A stretch of 64,000 nt of DNA from NCBI GenBank assembly GCA_947069175.1, contig CAMTDV010001633.1, forward strand, positions 56,836,102-56,900,101, written 5' to 3'. Below the pieces are notes generated by a model. The model was not told where the DNA came from. It saw only the letters and a program-made list of their open reading frames with translations, and did not search any database. Shown in pieces: positions 1 through 11,273 of the stretch. The stretch comes from Scalesia atractyloides. Lineage: Eukaryota > Streptophyta > Magnoliopsida > Asterales > Asteraceae. Each line of letters opens with the position of its first letter. Position 1 is the first letter of the stretch. The position numbers and the translations under genes were made by a program.

Positions 1-439
1 TCTAAGGTTATACCTTATGGTGATATCGTTTGGTGGAAAAGGCCATTTTGGCGCATAATTTTTTTAAACATGTAAGACCATAGTTTTGACATCTAAACTG
101 ATATTATAACATAATCAAACTTGTTTTACGTATAAGAATCATCATAGGACTTATTTAACCATCCGAACCCCTAGTTACGCTTATGACCCGATAAAGTGGC
201 GTAAATCACTTTAACAAGTCATAATGGGTCAAAGTACTTAGAAACTCTTCAAAATGAGAATGTAAGGTACTATGAACCATATTATACAAGACCCAACACT
301 CGTTTGGTTTATAGACTTCATTCTATCTGATTATTCCGTTAAAGTCTCTTTATGCACTAACACAAAGACATCTGACATATTAGGAAACTCCTGAACCTTT
401 GAACTTTGCTTAAACATTTGACAAGACATATACGCAATC

Positions 440-750
440 CCAAGTGAGTAACATAGCTCCCCTCTTTTATGTTTTTAAAATGTTTTGGGTTTATTCATAT
501 ATTATATTTCAAACAATATATATATATATATATATATATGGTTTATATATACAAAATGATTTTCAAAGTGAGTACATAGTTCCCATCTTTTACGTTTTCA
601 AATATTTTGGGGTGATTCATATGTGCTAAACTATCTTTCAAATCTAGATATTTACTACATATGGTTTATGTGAGTACATAGTTCCCCTCTTTTACTTTTC
701 CAAATGCTTTGGGGTTTATATCTACATATGGTTTATGTGCTAAACTATTT
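440..750. repeat. Three degenerate tandem copies of a ~110-bp unit
   Basis: A segment reading roughly GTGAGTACATAGTTCCC, then CTTTTA, a T-rich run and TTTTGGGGT, occurs near 442, 567 and 671. Each copy is followed by a diverged stretch with ATATGGTTTAT. The copies differ by substitutions and small indels, so this is an old local duplication inside the LTR fragment. The small open frame over it is not credible as a gene. Confidence 0.6.
516..539. repeat. (TA)n microsatellite
   Basis: Uninterrupted AT dinucleotides between two of the ~110-bp degenerate repeats. Confidence 0.95.
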
Positions 751-1078
751 TCAAGTTTTCAAAACAAGTATATGGTTTATATATAACAATATGTTTTCAA
801 TAATGTGGGAAACTTGTTGGTGCGTTATCTATAATATGAATGACATTCATTAACTTTGGTCAAGCTGACCAGTAGTATGTTATGGTACCATAGGACTGAT
901 AATCCCGTTACCAAAATTCCCGGTGTTTGTGGGGAAGTTTGGGGAACGACAGAAACTGTATTTTAACAAACCCTTTGGTGGTTTGTTAGTCGAATAAATA
1001 AAGAGACCCTTTGGTGGTCCAGACGAGTAAACACAGGCTTGAATGTATTCACCAAAACGACCACAGTTTATATAATTA

Positions 1079-1250
1079 AAACAAGGACGAATGGTTTATA
1101 CAAAACAAGGATGATTGGTTTATACATAACACAGACGATTGGTTTGTACAAAACAAGGACGACTGGTTTATACAAAACAAGGAAGATTGGTTTATATATA
1201 ACACGGATGATTGGTTAATACAAAACAAGGACAAATGGTTTTAGACAAGT
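1079..1250 (+). repeat. 26-27 bp minisatellite, about 6-7 copies
   Basis: Tandem unit of the form AACAAGGACGATTGGTTTATAC AAA, with variants GGATGATTGG, AGACGATTGG, GGACGACTGG, GGAAGATTGG and GGACAAATGG. It lies inside the gypsy-type LTR fragment. Copies differ from one another, so it is not a very recent expansion. Confidence 0.8.
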
Positions 1251-1796
1251 CACAAACGGTTTTCAATTAAAGATATATAAACCATAAAAAGATTTCTTTT
1301 AAAAATCAATTTGGGTTATACGATTTTACAAAAGAAATATTTTTTTAAGATTTATGGCTACAAGGTTTTATAACTCATACCAACTTTAAGAGTTGGTTAA
1401 ACATATTGCAATACCAAACATTTTTGGGATACAAGGTTTCACTCATCGACTCTCGTAATCAGGCGAGGTATTGCAAATACTAATACAAAGTCATGAATTT
1501 GACACGCAAAATCTATGTTACTCACCAGCATTCATTGTTGACCGTCTTTTTCACATATAGGTGCTAATGTGTGACGATTATGAACGCATGCTACACAAAG
1601 GATGGACTCGGCCCTTAGTTTACTTTAAAACTTAAAGACAATTGTTTGTATTTTGTTTATGTTATCCGAAGACAATGTAAATTATTAATTCAAAAAACAA
1701 GACCTTAAATACCATGTGTTTGAAACAATTCCTGTAACGTGACTCCCTATCGTTTCCGCCGCGGTTTTTTTTGTTTTATGCGGTCGGGGTGTTACA

Positions 1797-3048
1797 CTTC
1801 TTGTCTCGTCTGCTAGTAACTGCTAGTGGAGGTTTAGGATAGGTGGACTAGTGTCCTGTGATTGGCCACGTCGCTCTCAGTTGTACCTTTTGTTTCCGAC
1901 ATCATGTTTATTGGCTACAATTCACTTTCACCTTATATTATATGTCTCCTCTGCGCAGGTGTGGCATCGCGCCCACAGGTGGCTTAGTATGACCAGTTGG
2001 TTGTTTTTTGCATTGAATATGAGTATGGTCCTGAGCCCGCAGGGGACCAAGACCATATCCTTTCAATTGATTCAGTTTATTGTTTTTTCTAAAAACCAAA
2101 AGTAGCAAATCGATTATGATTATCAATATTTCCATACCTGCTATAACCATGGTTAAAGCAATTGATCAACCCCTTCTGAGGTTATCAAACCACGTTCATC
2201 GTAGGTGGCACCATCATGCTTCATAGCTTTTGACTGCCGGCTTTATAGTTGGAACTAGAATGCCTTTGAAGAATATTTAACATAAATTATTGCATAAGTT
2301 TTTCAATCTGGTTTGTTATTATAAAGTCAGACTTAGATATTATTAATAAATAATATAGTTACATCATGTAATGAGTCAGCTTTTCTAATTTGTCCAACAA
2401 ATAAAGTTTTAACATATAAATTTAAAGATGCCTTAACCCACTAAATAACTAATAATATTACATTACATAAATTATTATTTTAGAGCATGTAACTATGTTT
2501 TGAATTTTGATTGATAATCCAAACTTTTTACGTTAACGTCTCTTTTTCTCCATTGATTATAATCGTGTCTCTTCTGCTCGTTTTCATGATCTAGTTCAAA
2601 TGGGAACTATTAAATAACTATCGGTCATATCAATTTTTATCATATTATCGTTGAGCAAGTTAGAATTAGAGGATGATCAAATTCGTGAAGAAAAAAGGAC
2701 ATAAATGTTTCAGATCATAGCCATCCATTAAAAAGCGATTTCAATGTTAAAAAATGTGATTTAAGTGTTAAAATAGATCTAACGTACGACTATCTCACTT
2801 GATAAAGTCTTATGTCTTTTAGAGTATGATCCCAGATTCAAACCTAAACAAAAGAGAATATTTTAGTATTCGTTGCTATTAAAAAAATGTTACAATAGTT
2901 AATTTAACTTATAATTATTTAACGATTATTTTATGAATAAAACTTAAAAGTCAACGAAAAGCATGTCATTGTATTTCTTTCCCTTCCGGAATAATTGATC
3001 CTCTCACATGCGATATTCCGTTATGAACTTTTAATTTCGTTTCTCCCC
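1797..3048. other. Intergenic stretch, nothing recognised
   Basis: AT-rich DNA between the LTR fragment and the LINE 3' tail. The open frames at about 1851-2105 and 1938-2150 (opposite strands) overlap each other, lack recognisable domains and have no conserved motif. No LTR, PBS or tRNA-like sequence was seen. It may be very old transposon debris. Confidence 0.5.
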
Positions 3049-3122
3049 TTTTTTTTAAGGGTGAACTTCATTAGAAAACTACCAACCCAAAAACAAGGCC
3101 GGCACAACAACAAACGACAACC

Positions 3123-3812
3123 TTACATAATTACAAATTTACAACATTTTTCCGAAGTAATATCTTTGTGTTTCGACCTACTTTTAAACCATAGAAATCC
3201 GATAGCTTTTACTTCGCTCATAATGTCTTCAATCCGAGGATGTTTGTTTTCGAATCTTGACTTGTTCCTCGCCCTCCAAATACTCCAACAACCTGCCATT
3301 ATAATACCTTTAATCGCTTCCTTTTTATAATTAGCTACTCCGGTTCCGTTATGCACTTCGAGGAGGTCCCGGAAAGAGAAGGCGAAAATAGGAGGAACTT
3401 TACACCAGGAGCTGATCAGGTGCCATAAAACCGTGGCTGTCCGACACGAGGTGAAGATGTGGTCAACCGACTCATCGCCCTCACTACATAGCACACAGTT
3501 AATGTTGTCAACTTGAATATTTCTTCTTTGAATGGCCGTTAAAGTAGGAATACGGTTCATCTCTGCCCTCCAAACTAGAATGTTGCACTTAGCTGGAACC
3601 CATTTGCACCAGTTGAGCACGAATCTGTTACTAAAATCTTGTCCAGAATGCAGGAGCCGTTTCACAGCCTTTACCGAAAAATCTCCACCATTATTGCCTA
3701 TCCAGGTCCATTGGTCTTCTTGGTCCGTTAGCGTAATCCCACTGAGGAGGTTTTGAAGATTCTCTATAGCAGCGATTTCCCCAGGAGATGAAGGCCATCT
3801 GTTCCAACCCAC
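3123..3812 (-). pseudogene. LINE ORF2 C-terminus, zf-RVT region
   Basis: A 229-residue frame matching the end of plant LINE reverse transcriptases. It has FSVKAVKRLL, then WCKWVPAKCNILVWRAEMNRIPT, then the metal-binding pattern CVLCSEGDESVDHIFTSC, then a WSIWRARNKSRFE stretch. This domain (zf-RVT) is thought to bind nucleic acid. The frame overlaps the preceding reverse transcriptase frame near 3764-3812, where a frameshift separates the two; the first residues here continue the upstream domain. It is not a separate gene. Confidence 0.88.
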
Positions 3813-5347
3813 ACCGAACCATTTGACGCTGAACTAGCTCCCACCCGATCACTCACAAGGCACTTTTTATCCGACTCAAGGTTGAACAACATCGGGAATT
3901 TATCACGCAACAGCTCATTATCTATCCAGGGGTCTAGCCAGAAAGATATTTCCTTACCATTACCTACAATGCCCTTAAAAAAATTCCGAAGAGGGGATTC
4001 GTTAATAATAGTTTTGGTGAGAGTCCTGACTATATTGCTCCACACTCCGTGACTTTTTTTTAGAGGAAGAAACTCCCAACCCACTCTATTATAATGAATA
4101 GCCGACACCACCTTTCTCCAAAGACTACCTCTTTCTTGCTTAAACCTCCATCCCCATTTGGCAAGGAGCGCAATGTTAACATCCTTGAGTCTATTAATAC
4201 CGAGCCCCCCCAAATCTTTAGGCGAGGCCACCCGATCCCAAGCCACCCAATTCAATTTGTTATCATTACTAGCACCGCCCCATAAGAACTTCCTCATCAT
4301 CGCCTCCAGGTCATTTATCACTTTACAGGGAGCTTTGTATAAAGAGAAATAATAGCAAGGGAGGCACTCGAGAACCGACTTAATAAGCGTGACCCTCCCA
4401 CCTATAGAAAGGAGGGAGGCCTTCCAAGTAGCAAGCCTACCATTGAACACCTCCATCACCGGTCTCCAATTTTTAACAATATTCATATTGGCCCCGACCA
4501 AAATGCCCAGATAAATAAAAGGAGTGGAACCCGAGAGACATCCCACCACCGAAGCCAACTCCTTGGCCTCATCCGAAGTTGTCCCGATCCCCATGAGGCT
4601 AGATTTCATCAAATTAATTTTCATACCGGAACAAATGTGAAAGCACCGCAGGATCCGAACAATGTTTAGAACCTCATTGTTATGCCACTTCCCCAATATT
4701 ATTGCATCGTCCGCATAAAATAGATGAGTAACTATAGGCCCTCCATTACTTGTTTTCATACCTTGAACCGCGCCACCTTCTTTAGCCTTATCGATCATAC
4801 AAGATAACGCTTCCATAACGATGAGGAAAAGAAAAGGAGAGATAGGGTCCCCTTGTCTGATCCCCTTTTCGAATTGGAACTCGAACGTTGGAGATCCATT
4901 AACAAGCACGGACGATCTTGCTGAATTTAACACCCCTCTAATCCACATGCACCAACGATCTGGGAAACCCATTTGCGCCAAAATAGAAAGAAGGAAGTTC
5001 CAATTTACGTTATCATATGCTTTCTCAAAGTCAAGCTTAAGAAGGAAGGCCTTCTCCTTTTTCTTTCTAATCCAGGTGATAAGCTCATTAACAATAAGGG
5101 GCCCATCAAGAATAAATTTGTCCTTCAAGAACGCCGATTGGGATTCCGAAATAACGTTAACAAGGACTTTACGAAGCCGGTTAGCAAGGACTTTGGAAAT
5201 CACCTTGCTGACCACACCAACGAGAGTTATGGGACGGAAATCGTCAAGCTTAACCGGATCCTTGGTTTTTGGAATAAGAGTGATGAAAGATGAACCGCAA
5301 CCCTGGTGCACGTTACCATCCAAATAGAATTGGGACATGATATCCAA
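3764..5347 (-). pseudogene. LINE ORF2 reverse transcriptase domain
   Basis: 527 residues of non-LTR reverse transcriptase, which copies LINE RNA at the nicked target. Visible blocks: FITLIPK and FRPITLVGVVSKVISK (about 21-53), LKLDFEKAYDNVNW (first catalytic Asp, about 103-116), GIRQGDPISPFLF (about 163-175), the active-site tetrad in HLFYADDAIILG (about 208-219), FIYLGILVG, and a connector ending in a WLDPWIDN motif. The catalytic residues look intact in this segment. The N-terminal portion (CGDDRAPGPDG, near 5400-5445) lies in another frame upstream, and the C-terminus shifts frame near 3800. The ORF is therefore broken. Confidence 0.93.
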
Positions 5348-5449
5348 GAAATCCTGTTCAAAAGAAGACCAAAAAAGTTTAAAGAATTTAAAAGTTCAAA
5401 CCATCCGGTCCCGGAGCCCGGTCGTCCCCACACTCAAAAACGGCCTCCT

Positions 5450-6457
5450 TCACTTCAGTTGCCGAGAACCGTTGAGTGAGAAACGATTTGCCGAGAACCG
5501 TTGAGTGAGAAACGATTTGTCCACCTCAGCCAGCTTTTTTATGTTCTCACAGACCAGCTCTGGTCGAACCTGAACTGTCTCTTTGAACCGGTCTCTAAAG
5601 AACGAGAAAACCTCTTTCTTGATCCTAGTAGGTTTCGTTATCCAATTCCCCTCTAAAGAGAGACCCGAACTCAGGTTCGAAGCTTTCCTGCAGTTAATCA
5701 TGCTGTGAAAGAAACTTGAATTCTCGTCTCCTTCGCCTGCCCACCTGAGTCTCGATCTCTGTCTGAGGTCTGCATTCTTACTAGCCTCGAGGTCCAAAAC
5801 CGTTTTCTTACTTTCACAGTAAACCCATTCTTCTTCTTCCGTTAAGTTTCTTCTCTCCATTATTTCCTCCAAGTTCTCAATATCCGTCCTGGCACTCGCT
5901 TCTTCCTCCGCCTCCTTTACCAAACTTTCGTCCCTCCAAGATTTTAAACGGTTGCGGATGTGACTAAGCTTTTTTATGAATCTCACATCGGCTGGGCCAT
6001 CAAAATTAAAAGAATCGATCGCTTCCTTGACCGATTGCTCGAACCCACTTTTACCCAGCCACGAGTTAAAAAGGCGAAAAGGCCTAGGCCCAAATCTGTT
6101 TTTATTTATGGTAAACAAGAGAGGGCAGTGATCAGACAGAAAGCTGGGCAGCACACGAAGGCAAGCCTCGGGCCATTTATTGAAAAATTCAGCGTTCACA
6201 AGAACCCGGTCAAGTTTGCTGAGTTTCCTGCCATTATCTCTGATGCAAGTAAACTGTTTTCCTTGCATATGATACTCAATGAGACCTGCATTCATAATAA
6301 ACTCGTTAAAAGCATTGGCACAAGGGGGTCTGAATTTTGAACCTTTTCTCTCCTCCGCTGTTCTGACCGCATTAAAATCACCGGTCAGCAGCCAACAACC
6401 CGAACTCTTATCGATTTCTTCCTTAATATTCTGCCAGAGAGCCCTTTTTGCGTCCAC
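5450..6457 (-). pseudogene. LINE ORF2 endonuclease C-terminal half and linker
   Basis: 335 residues containing the second half of the apurinic/apyrimidinic-like endonuclease that nicks target DNA. It shows LLTGDFNAVRT (about 23-33), the FTCIRDNGRKLSKLDRVLVN block, and SDHCPLLF with its catalytic His. This is followed by a linker, RSRLRWAGEGDENSSFFH, typical of plant LINEs between endonuclease and reverse transcriptase. The frame is lost at its end by a 29-bp tandem duplication (5459-5516). The correct continuation ATEVKEAVFECGDD is visible in another frame at 5385-5460. Confidence 0.9.
5459..5516. repeat. 29-bp exact tandem duplication inside LINE ORF2
   Basis: Two identical 29-base units (5459-5487 and 5488-5516), each starting TTGCCGAGAACC on the plus strand. 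Because 29 is not a multiple of 3, the duplication shifts the reading frame between endonuclease and reverse transcriptase. It is one direct cause of inactivation. Confidence 0.95.
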
Positions 6458-6798
6458 CCGCTGAGGAGATACACGTTACACAAATTTATCAGCTCACCGC
6501 TACCTTTCAGCTTTCCTTTGAGGATAAGAAAATGTTTATTCTTCACCGATTCATGAAGATCAAAAAACTGAGGATCCCACAACCAAATCAAACCACCCGA
6601 CTGACCTTCATAAGCCACAAACTCCATCCCAAACCTTTTATTTCCCCAAATACTTTTCGCCACCAAGTTGGAGGGTAACTCCAACTTAGTCTCCTGAATA
6701 GCGATCAGGTTACACCCATTCTTCCTTTTTAGATCTTTAACCCACGGGGCCTTCAACGCCCCTCCAAGACCACGAACATTCAGAGACAATAACTTCAT
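6385..6798 (-). pseudogene. LINE ORF2 endonuclease N-terminal half
   Basis: The start is the canonical LINE ORF2 beginning, MKLLSLNVRGLGG, followed by LIAIQETKLE with the catalytic Glu, then GGLIWLWDP and a NLCNVYLLSG strand. About 120 residues are in frame. The last residues are out of frame, and the next half of the domain (MDAKRALWQNI...) begins in a different frame near 6457. The Met at 6798 is the natural ORF2 start. Confidence 0.9.
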
Positions 6799-7100
6799 GA
6801 TTTAACCACATTCAATCCTTCTCCCATGATAACTTCCTTGACGAGACCTCCGAAATTCCCGAGATCAGCTCCAACTATCGACCCTACCAGAACAGTAGCT
6901 TCGATCTCTTCGGTGACCCTGATAGATTGATTATCTACTGACTGGATTTCCGTCTCTGTGGCTTCGATTTGGGGGTCCCCTGATGAAATAGAGCAAGCCC
7001 TCGTGTTTAAATCAAACCTGTTAAACATTGTATTGTCCTCTTCACCGTCTTTAAGACTGTTATCACAAACACACGGATAAGATTGAGGGAAAAATCCCAA
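6795..7100 (-). pseudogene. LINE ORF1 C-terminal remnant
   Basis: An acidic, low-complexity tail of about 100 residues directly upstream of ORF2, overlapping its start by 4 bases. No zinc knuckle or RNA-binding fold can be seen, because the 5' part is missing. Position, not sequence motif, is the reason for calling it ORF1. Its left end marks the 5' truncation of the LINE. Confidence 0.55.
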
Positions 7101-7647
7101 ACCTTTGTTTACATATTAACACTTTGTGCCAGATATAAACAATATATATTTTTTTTTATCACTTTCGGGTTAAGAGTGTTAAATATACACTGAAGTCTAG
7201 AACAGAGAAGTGAAGGCACTGACCATTAAATTTATATTATTTTCTTTTACTTTTAGATTAATTAACATTGAAAAACCAAATTGTTACTTTTATTCTCGTA
7301 ATAATTTGTATTCTATCTACGTACATAGAGGGAGAGAGTGACAAAGAGAAGAGAAAGGGCGTTTATCAAGAATACGATAACAAGTACGAGAACCCTTTTT
7401 TCATTTTAAATATGATATAGAATATCTCACTAAATCTATAATGCACTGCATGTGTGCGTGTAACGCAGAAGACCTTATGCGCCTCTAAAGTGGTTTTTTT
7501 CCAACCAAAAACTCTCCTCAGTTGTCCTTCTAAGTATAAGTTGTTATCATCTAGTAAGTTATAGTTTAAGGATAATTAAGTTAAATAATCCAATATAAAA
7601 GATTATTAAGAAACCACATATTAGAATATATATATTAAGTAAATACC
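7101..7647. other. Intergenic stretch, nothing recognised
   Basis: AT-rich DNA between the truncated LINE and copia element A. No open frame of note and no repeat structure was seen. Part of it may belong to the LTR of element A if that LTR is longer than judged here. Confidence 0.4.
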
Positions 7648-7776
7648 TGATATCCTGTATTTTAGGTAGATTGATAATCATTGTTTATTCCTTTATCTCT
7701 GTACATTAGCTCTCCCTATTAAAAGGATTTTACTGAATCAATGAATCACATAACATATTAGACCACATTGACTTTA

Positions 7777-7788
7777 TGGTATTAGAGC
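7777..7788 (+). promoter_or_regulatory. Primer binding site of copia A
   Basis: TGGTATTAGAGC, one mismatch from the initiator-Met tRNA complement TGGTATCAGAGC. It lies about 70 bp before the gag ATG. Confidence 0.75.
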
Positions 7789-7858
7789 CTTAGCTCTCTG
7801 AACCCTAGCCGCCCCACTAGTTCTTCTGTGTTTTTTGTTCTTTTCTTTATATCTTATC

Positions 7859-8755
7859 ATGAGCGACAAATTTTCCATGATAATAGATCCCAAATCCTCA
7901 TCTTTACATCCAGCCTACACTGTTACAAACATTCAAACAAGGTTAAAACCCTTGATGGCACCAAAGTTACCTATTCTTCATAGGTAAAACTGTTCAAGTT
8001 GCATGCTAAAGCCTACAAAGTTCTGGATCATGTCGATGGAACATACCCTCCGCAGAAATAGATGAAGGCTACAACTTGTGAAGAGAGATTGATGCACTCA
8101 TCCTTCAATGGATCTACGTGACTTTATCAGACGACGTGCTAGTTCGTGTCTTGGAAACTAAAGCTACGACTAGGACGATATGGGTCAATCTAGAAAACAT
8201 TTTGCTCAATAACAAAGGGTCTCGTGCAGCGACACTTGAACACGAATTCACAAATTTAACACTTGGTGCATGCTTGTCAATAGACAAATACTGTTAGAAA
8301 CTCAAAGATGTTGCGGATCAACTTAGAGATGTCGGTTTTTCCAGTAAGTGAGGCAAGATTAGTGTTACAGAGGACTTCCCTTTGAATATGATGTTGCAGC
8401 TACTATTATTAATCAAAACTCGCTAGCTTGGGATGAGATTAGAACTATGCTTCAAAGGGAACAGCAGAGGCATGCGGCTCGACACAACCCTAATCTATCT
8501 GTTATGGTTAGTACTCAAAACCCAACTCAGTCCACAAACTTTCGAAACCAAAACCTATCTCTAACTACCTGCCCTCTGACCCAAACCGCTACCAAAACTA
8601 ATCCACCTATGACCCTAATCGGAGTAGGGGACATGCTCATGGATGGTGTGGGGGTCGAGGCCGCGACAGGAATAGACAAAATCAGGGTCCCTCAAGGTTT
8701 TAAAATACTACATAGCCTCCTCCTGCCCCGTACAATAAGTGGAATGTACCCCTAA
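7859..8755 (+). pseudogene. Copia A gag
   Basis: Starts ATGAGCGACAAA and reads HPAYTVTNIQTRLK, then in a shifted frame KLFKLHAKAYKVLDHVDGT, both typical of the copia Gag N-terminus. Further on, LVLQWIYVTLSDDVLVRVLE and WVNLENILLNNKGSRAATLEHEF match the Gag (UBN2-like) core. Gag would form the virus-like particle around element RNA. Multiple frameshifts and stops are present (for example TAG near 8058 and 8294). A 102-residue frame at 8447-8755 holds the linker ending before the protease. No intact zinc knuckle was found. Confidence 0.75.
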
Positions 8756-9040
8756 GCTCTTACCTCTCATGCCCCTGAAATCCCACTCCAGCAGATTATC
8801 CTCGTCACTAGGCCCATATGGCATACCAAAACTCACCGGACCATTCATACCTTCCTATCTAGTTGTATCCAATGGCCCAAACACACCCAACGGGCCCTCC
8901 AACATCAGCCCAGCCGCAACAGTTTCAACAAGCGTAGCCTTATATGGCAACTCAGCTACCCCTCTTAGTGCTCTAAGCCCAACAGACTTGGGCACTGCCT
9001 TCACTGATATGCAACTGACTATCAGGAACCGAACTAGCAC

Positions 9041-10034
9041 ATGGATACCGGGGCTTCCTCTCACATCACTGCTAATGTAGGTCAAAACAGCTATCCTATG
9101 ATTTTTTCCTCTAGTACTATATTTGTTGGTAATGGACAAAATTGCCAATCACAGGAACCAGTAATGGCCTTTATGCTATCTTCGATAAAACTTATCTTTT
9201 GAAAAATGTCCTATACTTCCCATTTGTTATTAAAGACCTACTTTCTGTTAGAAAATTTACCCGTGATAATCAAGTTAGTGTCAAATTTGATCCTTATGGT
9301 TTTTCTTTGAAGGACCTAAAGACGGGCAATTTTCTCTCCCGCCATGATAGCACGGGGGACCTCTACCCATTCACGCGGCCCAGATTTGTGCCGCCATCAT
9401 ACACTCTACTCTCTGGTGCACCAAAGATTCCATGGCACAACCGTCTTGGTCATCCTGGAGCAACTATCTTAGATTATCTACCTCATCATGATTTTATTTC
9501 TTGTAATAAAGAAAGTACTTCTATTGTTTGCTCTTCATGTCAACTATGTAACGTTTGCCTTTTGTTGATTCATGTTTTATGATTTTGCACCATTTGATAT
9601 AATCCGTTGTGATCAATGAACATCCCCGCTTTTGAGAAAATCAGGATATGGCACTACATCGTCTTAATTGACAACTTTACACAACATGTTTAGGTATATC
9701 CTTTGAAATACAAATTCGAAACTTTTGCCAACTTTGTTAAATTTCACAAATATATCTAACACAATTTAATCTACCCAGTTGAACTTTTCAATGTGATTTA
9801 GGAGGTGAATTTGATAATCGCAATTTCAAAAACTTTACCTCTTTAAATGGGATGGTCTTATGTTTTTCTTGCCCTCAAACTTCATCACAAAATGGTAAAG
9901 CTCAACGCATGATACAACATCTCAAAAATATAATTCGTGTCTTTTTAAGTCACACACACCTTCCTCCTACTTTTGGGTTGAAGCCCTTCACACGGCCACA
10001 TACTTTCACAATATTTTACCCACAAAAGGCTTAA
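9041..10034 (+). pseudogene. Copia A pol: protease, GAG-pre-integrase, integrase remnant
   Basis: The aspartic protease site reads MDTGASSHITANV from 9041. Then come LLKNVLYFPFVIKDLLSVRKF and the pre-integrase zinc motif HNRLGHPG...CSSCQLCN (9430-9552). The integrase is traceable across several frames: a DNFTHHVW-like block near 9665, FQCDLGGEFDN near 9790, and SSQNGKAQRMIQHLKNIIR (9870-9940), where the usual Glu after NG.A is Gln. Frame breaks are frequent. The segment ends within the integrase, cut by the next LTR. Confidence 0.8.
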
Positions 10035-10035
10035 T

Positions 10036-10787
10036 TGTCACACCCCGACTCGCAATGGAATCGCACGCGGGGTGCAACAGACATATGGTACACATTACTT
10101 AATATACTGTATAAACACTAAGAGCATCGGTTACATCATTCGTTTACACACTAAAGTATAATTCACAATACATCATCCAAAAGCTGCTTATCCTTAGTAG
10201 GGTTGCATCTATCTACATAATATCCGCATATTAAAACTTGAAACGTCCATGTACAATTCACATTCATTCTTCCTTTGTCTTGCCTGAAAAGCATGTTAAG
10301 TTTGAAAGGTCAACTACACGTAGTTGGTGAGTTTCACTGTATTTTTGTTTGTTCCAAAAATTAAGTTTGAAGTGAATTGTTTTGCACATTTGATGTAATT
10401 ATACCAAGCCCACAAGTGAAACCTCGACAGTTCACCCGTAGCCCCATGGCCCACATAAACCACTCTGCTACATTTCCACCCCAAGTAGCTATGTCTAACA
10501 CCACATAGCGTGCTCACAGTAAGTTCATGGACATGTGCAATTACGGTAGAACCGATGGCATCCGTGCCAACTCAATGGGGTTTGTCAGACCAATAGTAAT
10601 ATGCATATATCCACCGGTCTATAGTTGATCACTCGTGTTTGCGGGGACTTTCCGTGTGTTACTATAACTCTGATAATTCACATCAAAACACGTTTGTATG
10701 TGCAAGTATGTACATATGTAATATGCAATTCACCCTATGTAATAACAGTAAAACAGTTTGGAAACGGGGTTGTGCAAAAATAGTAAA
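10036..10787 (-). mobile_element. Gypsy-type LTR fragment, minus orientation
   Basis: Begins TGTCACACCCCGAC, the reverse complement of a ...GGGGTGTGACA LTR end as seen at 40818, and contains no coding sequence. It lies between the broken ends of copia A and copia B, without a matching target duplication, so its inner end was probably lost in a deletion. The boundary near 10787 is set by where copia B integrase homology begins. Confidence 0.5.
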
Positions 10788-10888
10788 ATAGCCTCTGCCC
10801 AAAAAGACAATGGTAAACCTGAATCTGCAAGCATTTTCTGGCAGCCTTAATTAAGGTCCTATTCATTCATTCAACCACCCCATTTTGT
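10788..10888 (-). pseudogene. Copia B integrase fragment (left piece)
   Basis: On the minus strand this reads QNGVVE, then after a stop MNRTLIKAAR and a shifted ADSGLPLSFWAEA. This is the copia integrase block that should directly follow SDNGTEFKN and the PRTPQ stretch of the minus-strand integrase at 40824-40951. The two halves are separated by insertion of element C with a CTAGT target duplication. Downstream pol (rest of integrase, reverse transcriptase, RNase H) is absent. Confidence 0.8.
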
Positions 10889-10893
10889 CTAGT
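10889..10893. repeat. Target-site duplication CTAGT (left) of element C
   Basis: CTAGT immediately precedes the 5' LTR of element C at 10894. The same 5 bases follow its 3' LTR at 40819-40823. Confidence 0.93.
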
Positions 10894-11273
10894 TGTAATG
10901 CTCCGTATTTTCGTGTTATTTAATTATTTATTTATTATTCATTTATTTAATCGTTTAATCATTTATTTGTTATTTAATCATTTATTTAACTATTTAAATA
11001 TTTTATTCATTTATCTATGTAATAAAATACAACTATTAATTAAATAAATCATTTATTTAAATATTAAAATATATTATTCAAATTCATTTATTAATCATTT
11101 TTATTTATTAAATAAGTAATCATGCTATTAACTTATTTGATAATTATTTTACATTAAATTAATTATTTTTTTAAAGAAAAAGGATTGTTATTTAAAAGTT
11201 AAAAGTCATTTAACTTAGTTAAGTTTTGTTTAAAGCTTCCTCTAACCTAGTTAATTAGTGGAGGGACCATATG
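10894..11273 (+). repeat. 5' LTR of element C, first part
   Basis: Starts TGTAATGCTCCGTATTTTCG and matches 38306-38685 of the 3' LTR nearly base for base, including the TTTATTTATTATTC-rich tract. It is interrupted after ATATG (11269-11273) by array D and resumes at 30336. Confidence 0.95.
11269..11273. repeat. Target-site duplication ATATG (left) of array D
   Basis: ATATG precedes TGTGACAACTCG at 11274 and recurs at 30331-30335. The undivided homologous site in the 3' LTR of C (38680s) reads ACCATAAGTGTAATG, confirming a single original copy. Confidence 0.95.

Larger units (their letters stand above)
1..1796 (+). mobile_element. Ty3/gypsy-type LTR fragment (3' end)
   Basis: Non-coding, AT-rich sequence ending at 1796 in GGTCGGGGTGTTACA, preceded by a CGTTTCCGCCGCGG motif. 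This resembles the GTTTCCGCC..GGGGTGTGACA ends of the gypsy LTRs elsewhere in this window (32465, 40818). No Met-tRNA primer site follows the end, so this is a 3' LTR or solo LTR rather than a 5' LTR. The start lies outside the window or is not recognisable. It carries two internal repeat blocks, listed separately. The family is inferred only from the terminus. Confidence 0.45.
3049..7100 (-). mobile_element. L1-type LINE, 5'-truncated and degenerate
   Basis: Read on the minus strand this gives, in order, an ORF1 tail, an apurinic endonuclease, a non-LTR reverse transcriptase with YADD and a C-terminal zf-RVT region. It ends in an A-run (T-run at 3049-3056 on the plus strand), the expected LINE 3' tail. 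The length of about 4 kb and an ORF1 fragment of only about 100 residues imply 5' truncation, the usual LINE outcome. At least three frame breaks interrupt ORF2. No convincing target-site duplication was found. Confidence 0.93.
7648..10035 (+). mobile_element. Ty1/copia element A, degenerate, 3'-truncated
   Basis: A possible short LTR (about 7648-7758, TGATATCC...CATAACA) is followed by a primer site TGGTATTAGAGC (7777-7788), a decayed gag (from ATG 7859), a protease site (9041), a GAG-pre-integrase and an integrase remnant ending at 10034. The element then stops abruptly where a minus-strand LTR begins (TGTCACACCCCG, 10036). Reverse transcriptase, RNase H and 3' LTR are missing. Numerous stops show it is old. 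Confidence 0.8.

Noticed and set aside
1851..2105. Short host gene in 1797-3048
   Set aside because: Open frames overlap on both strands, lack domains and have no splice or promoter support.
4821..5327. 168-residue plus-strand ORF over the LINE
   Set aside because: Antisense shadow of the reverse transcriptase, which has clear motifs on the minus strand.
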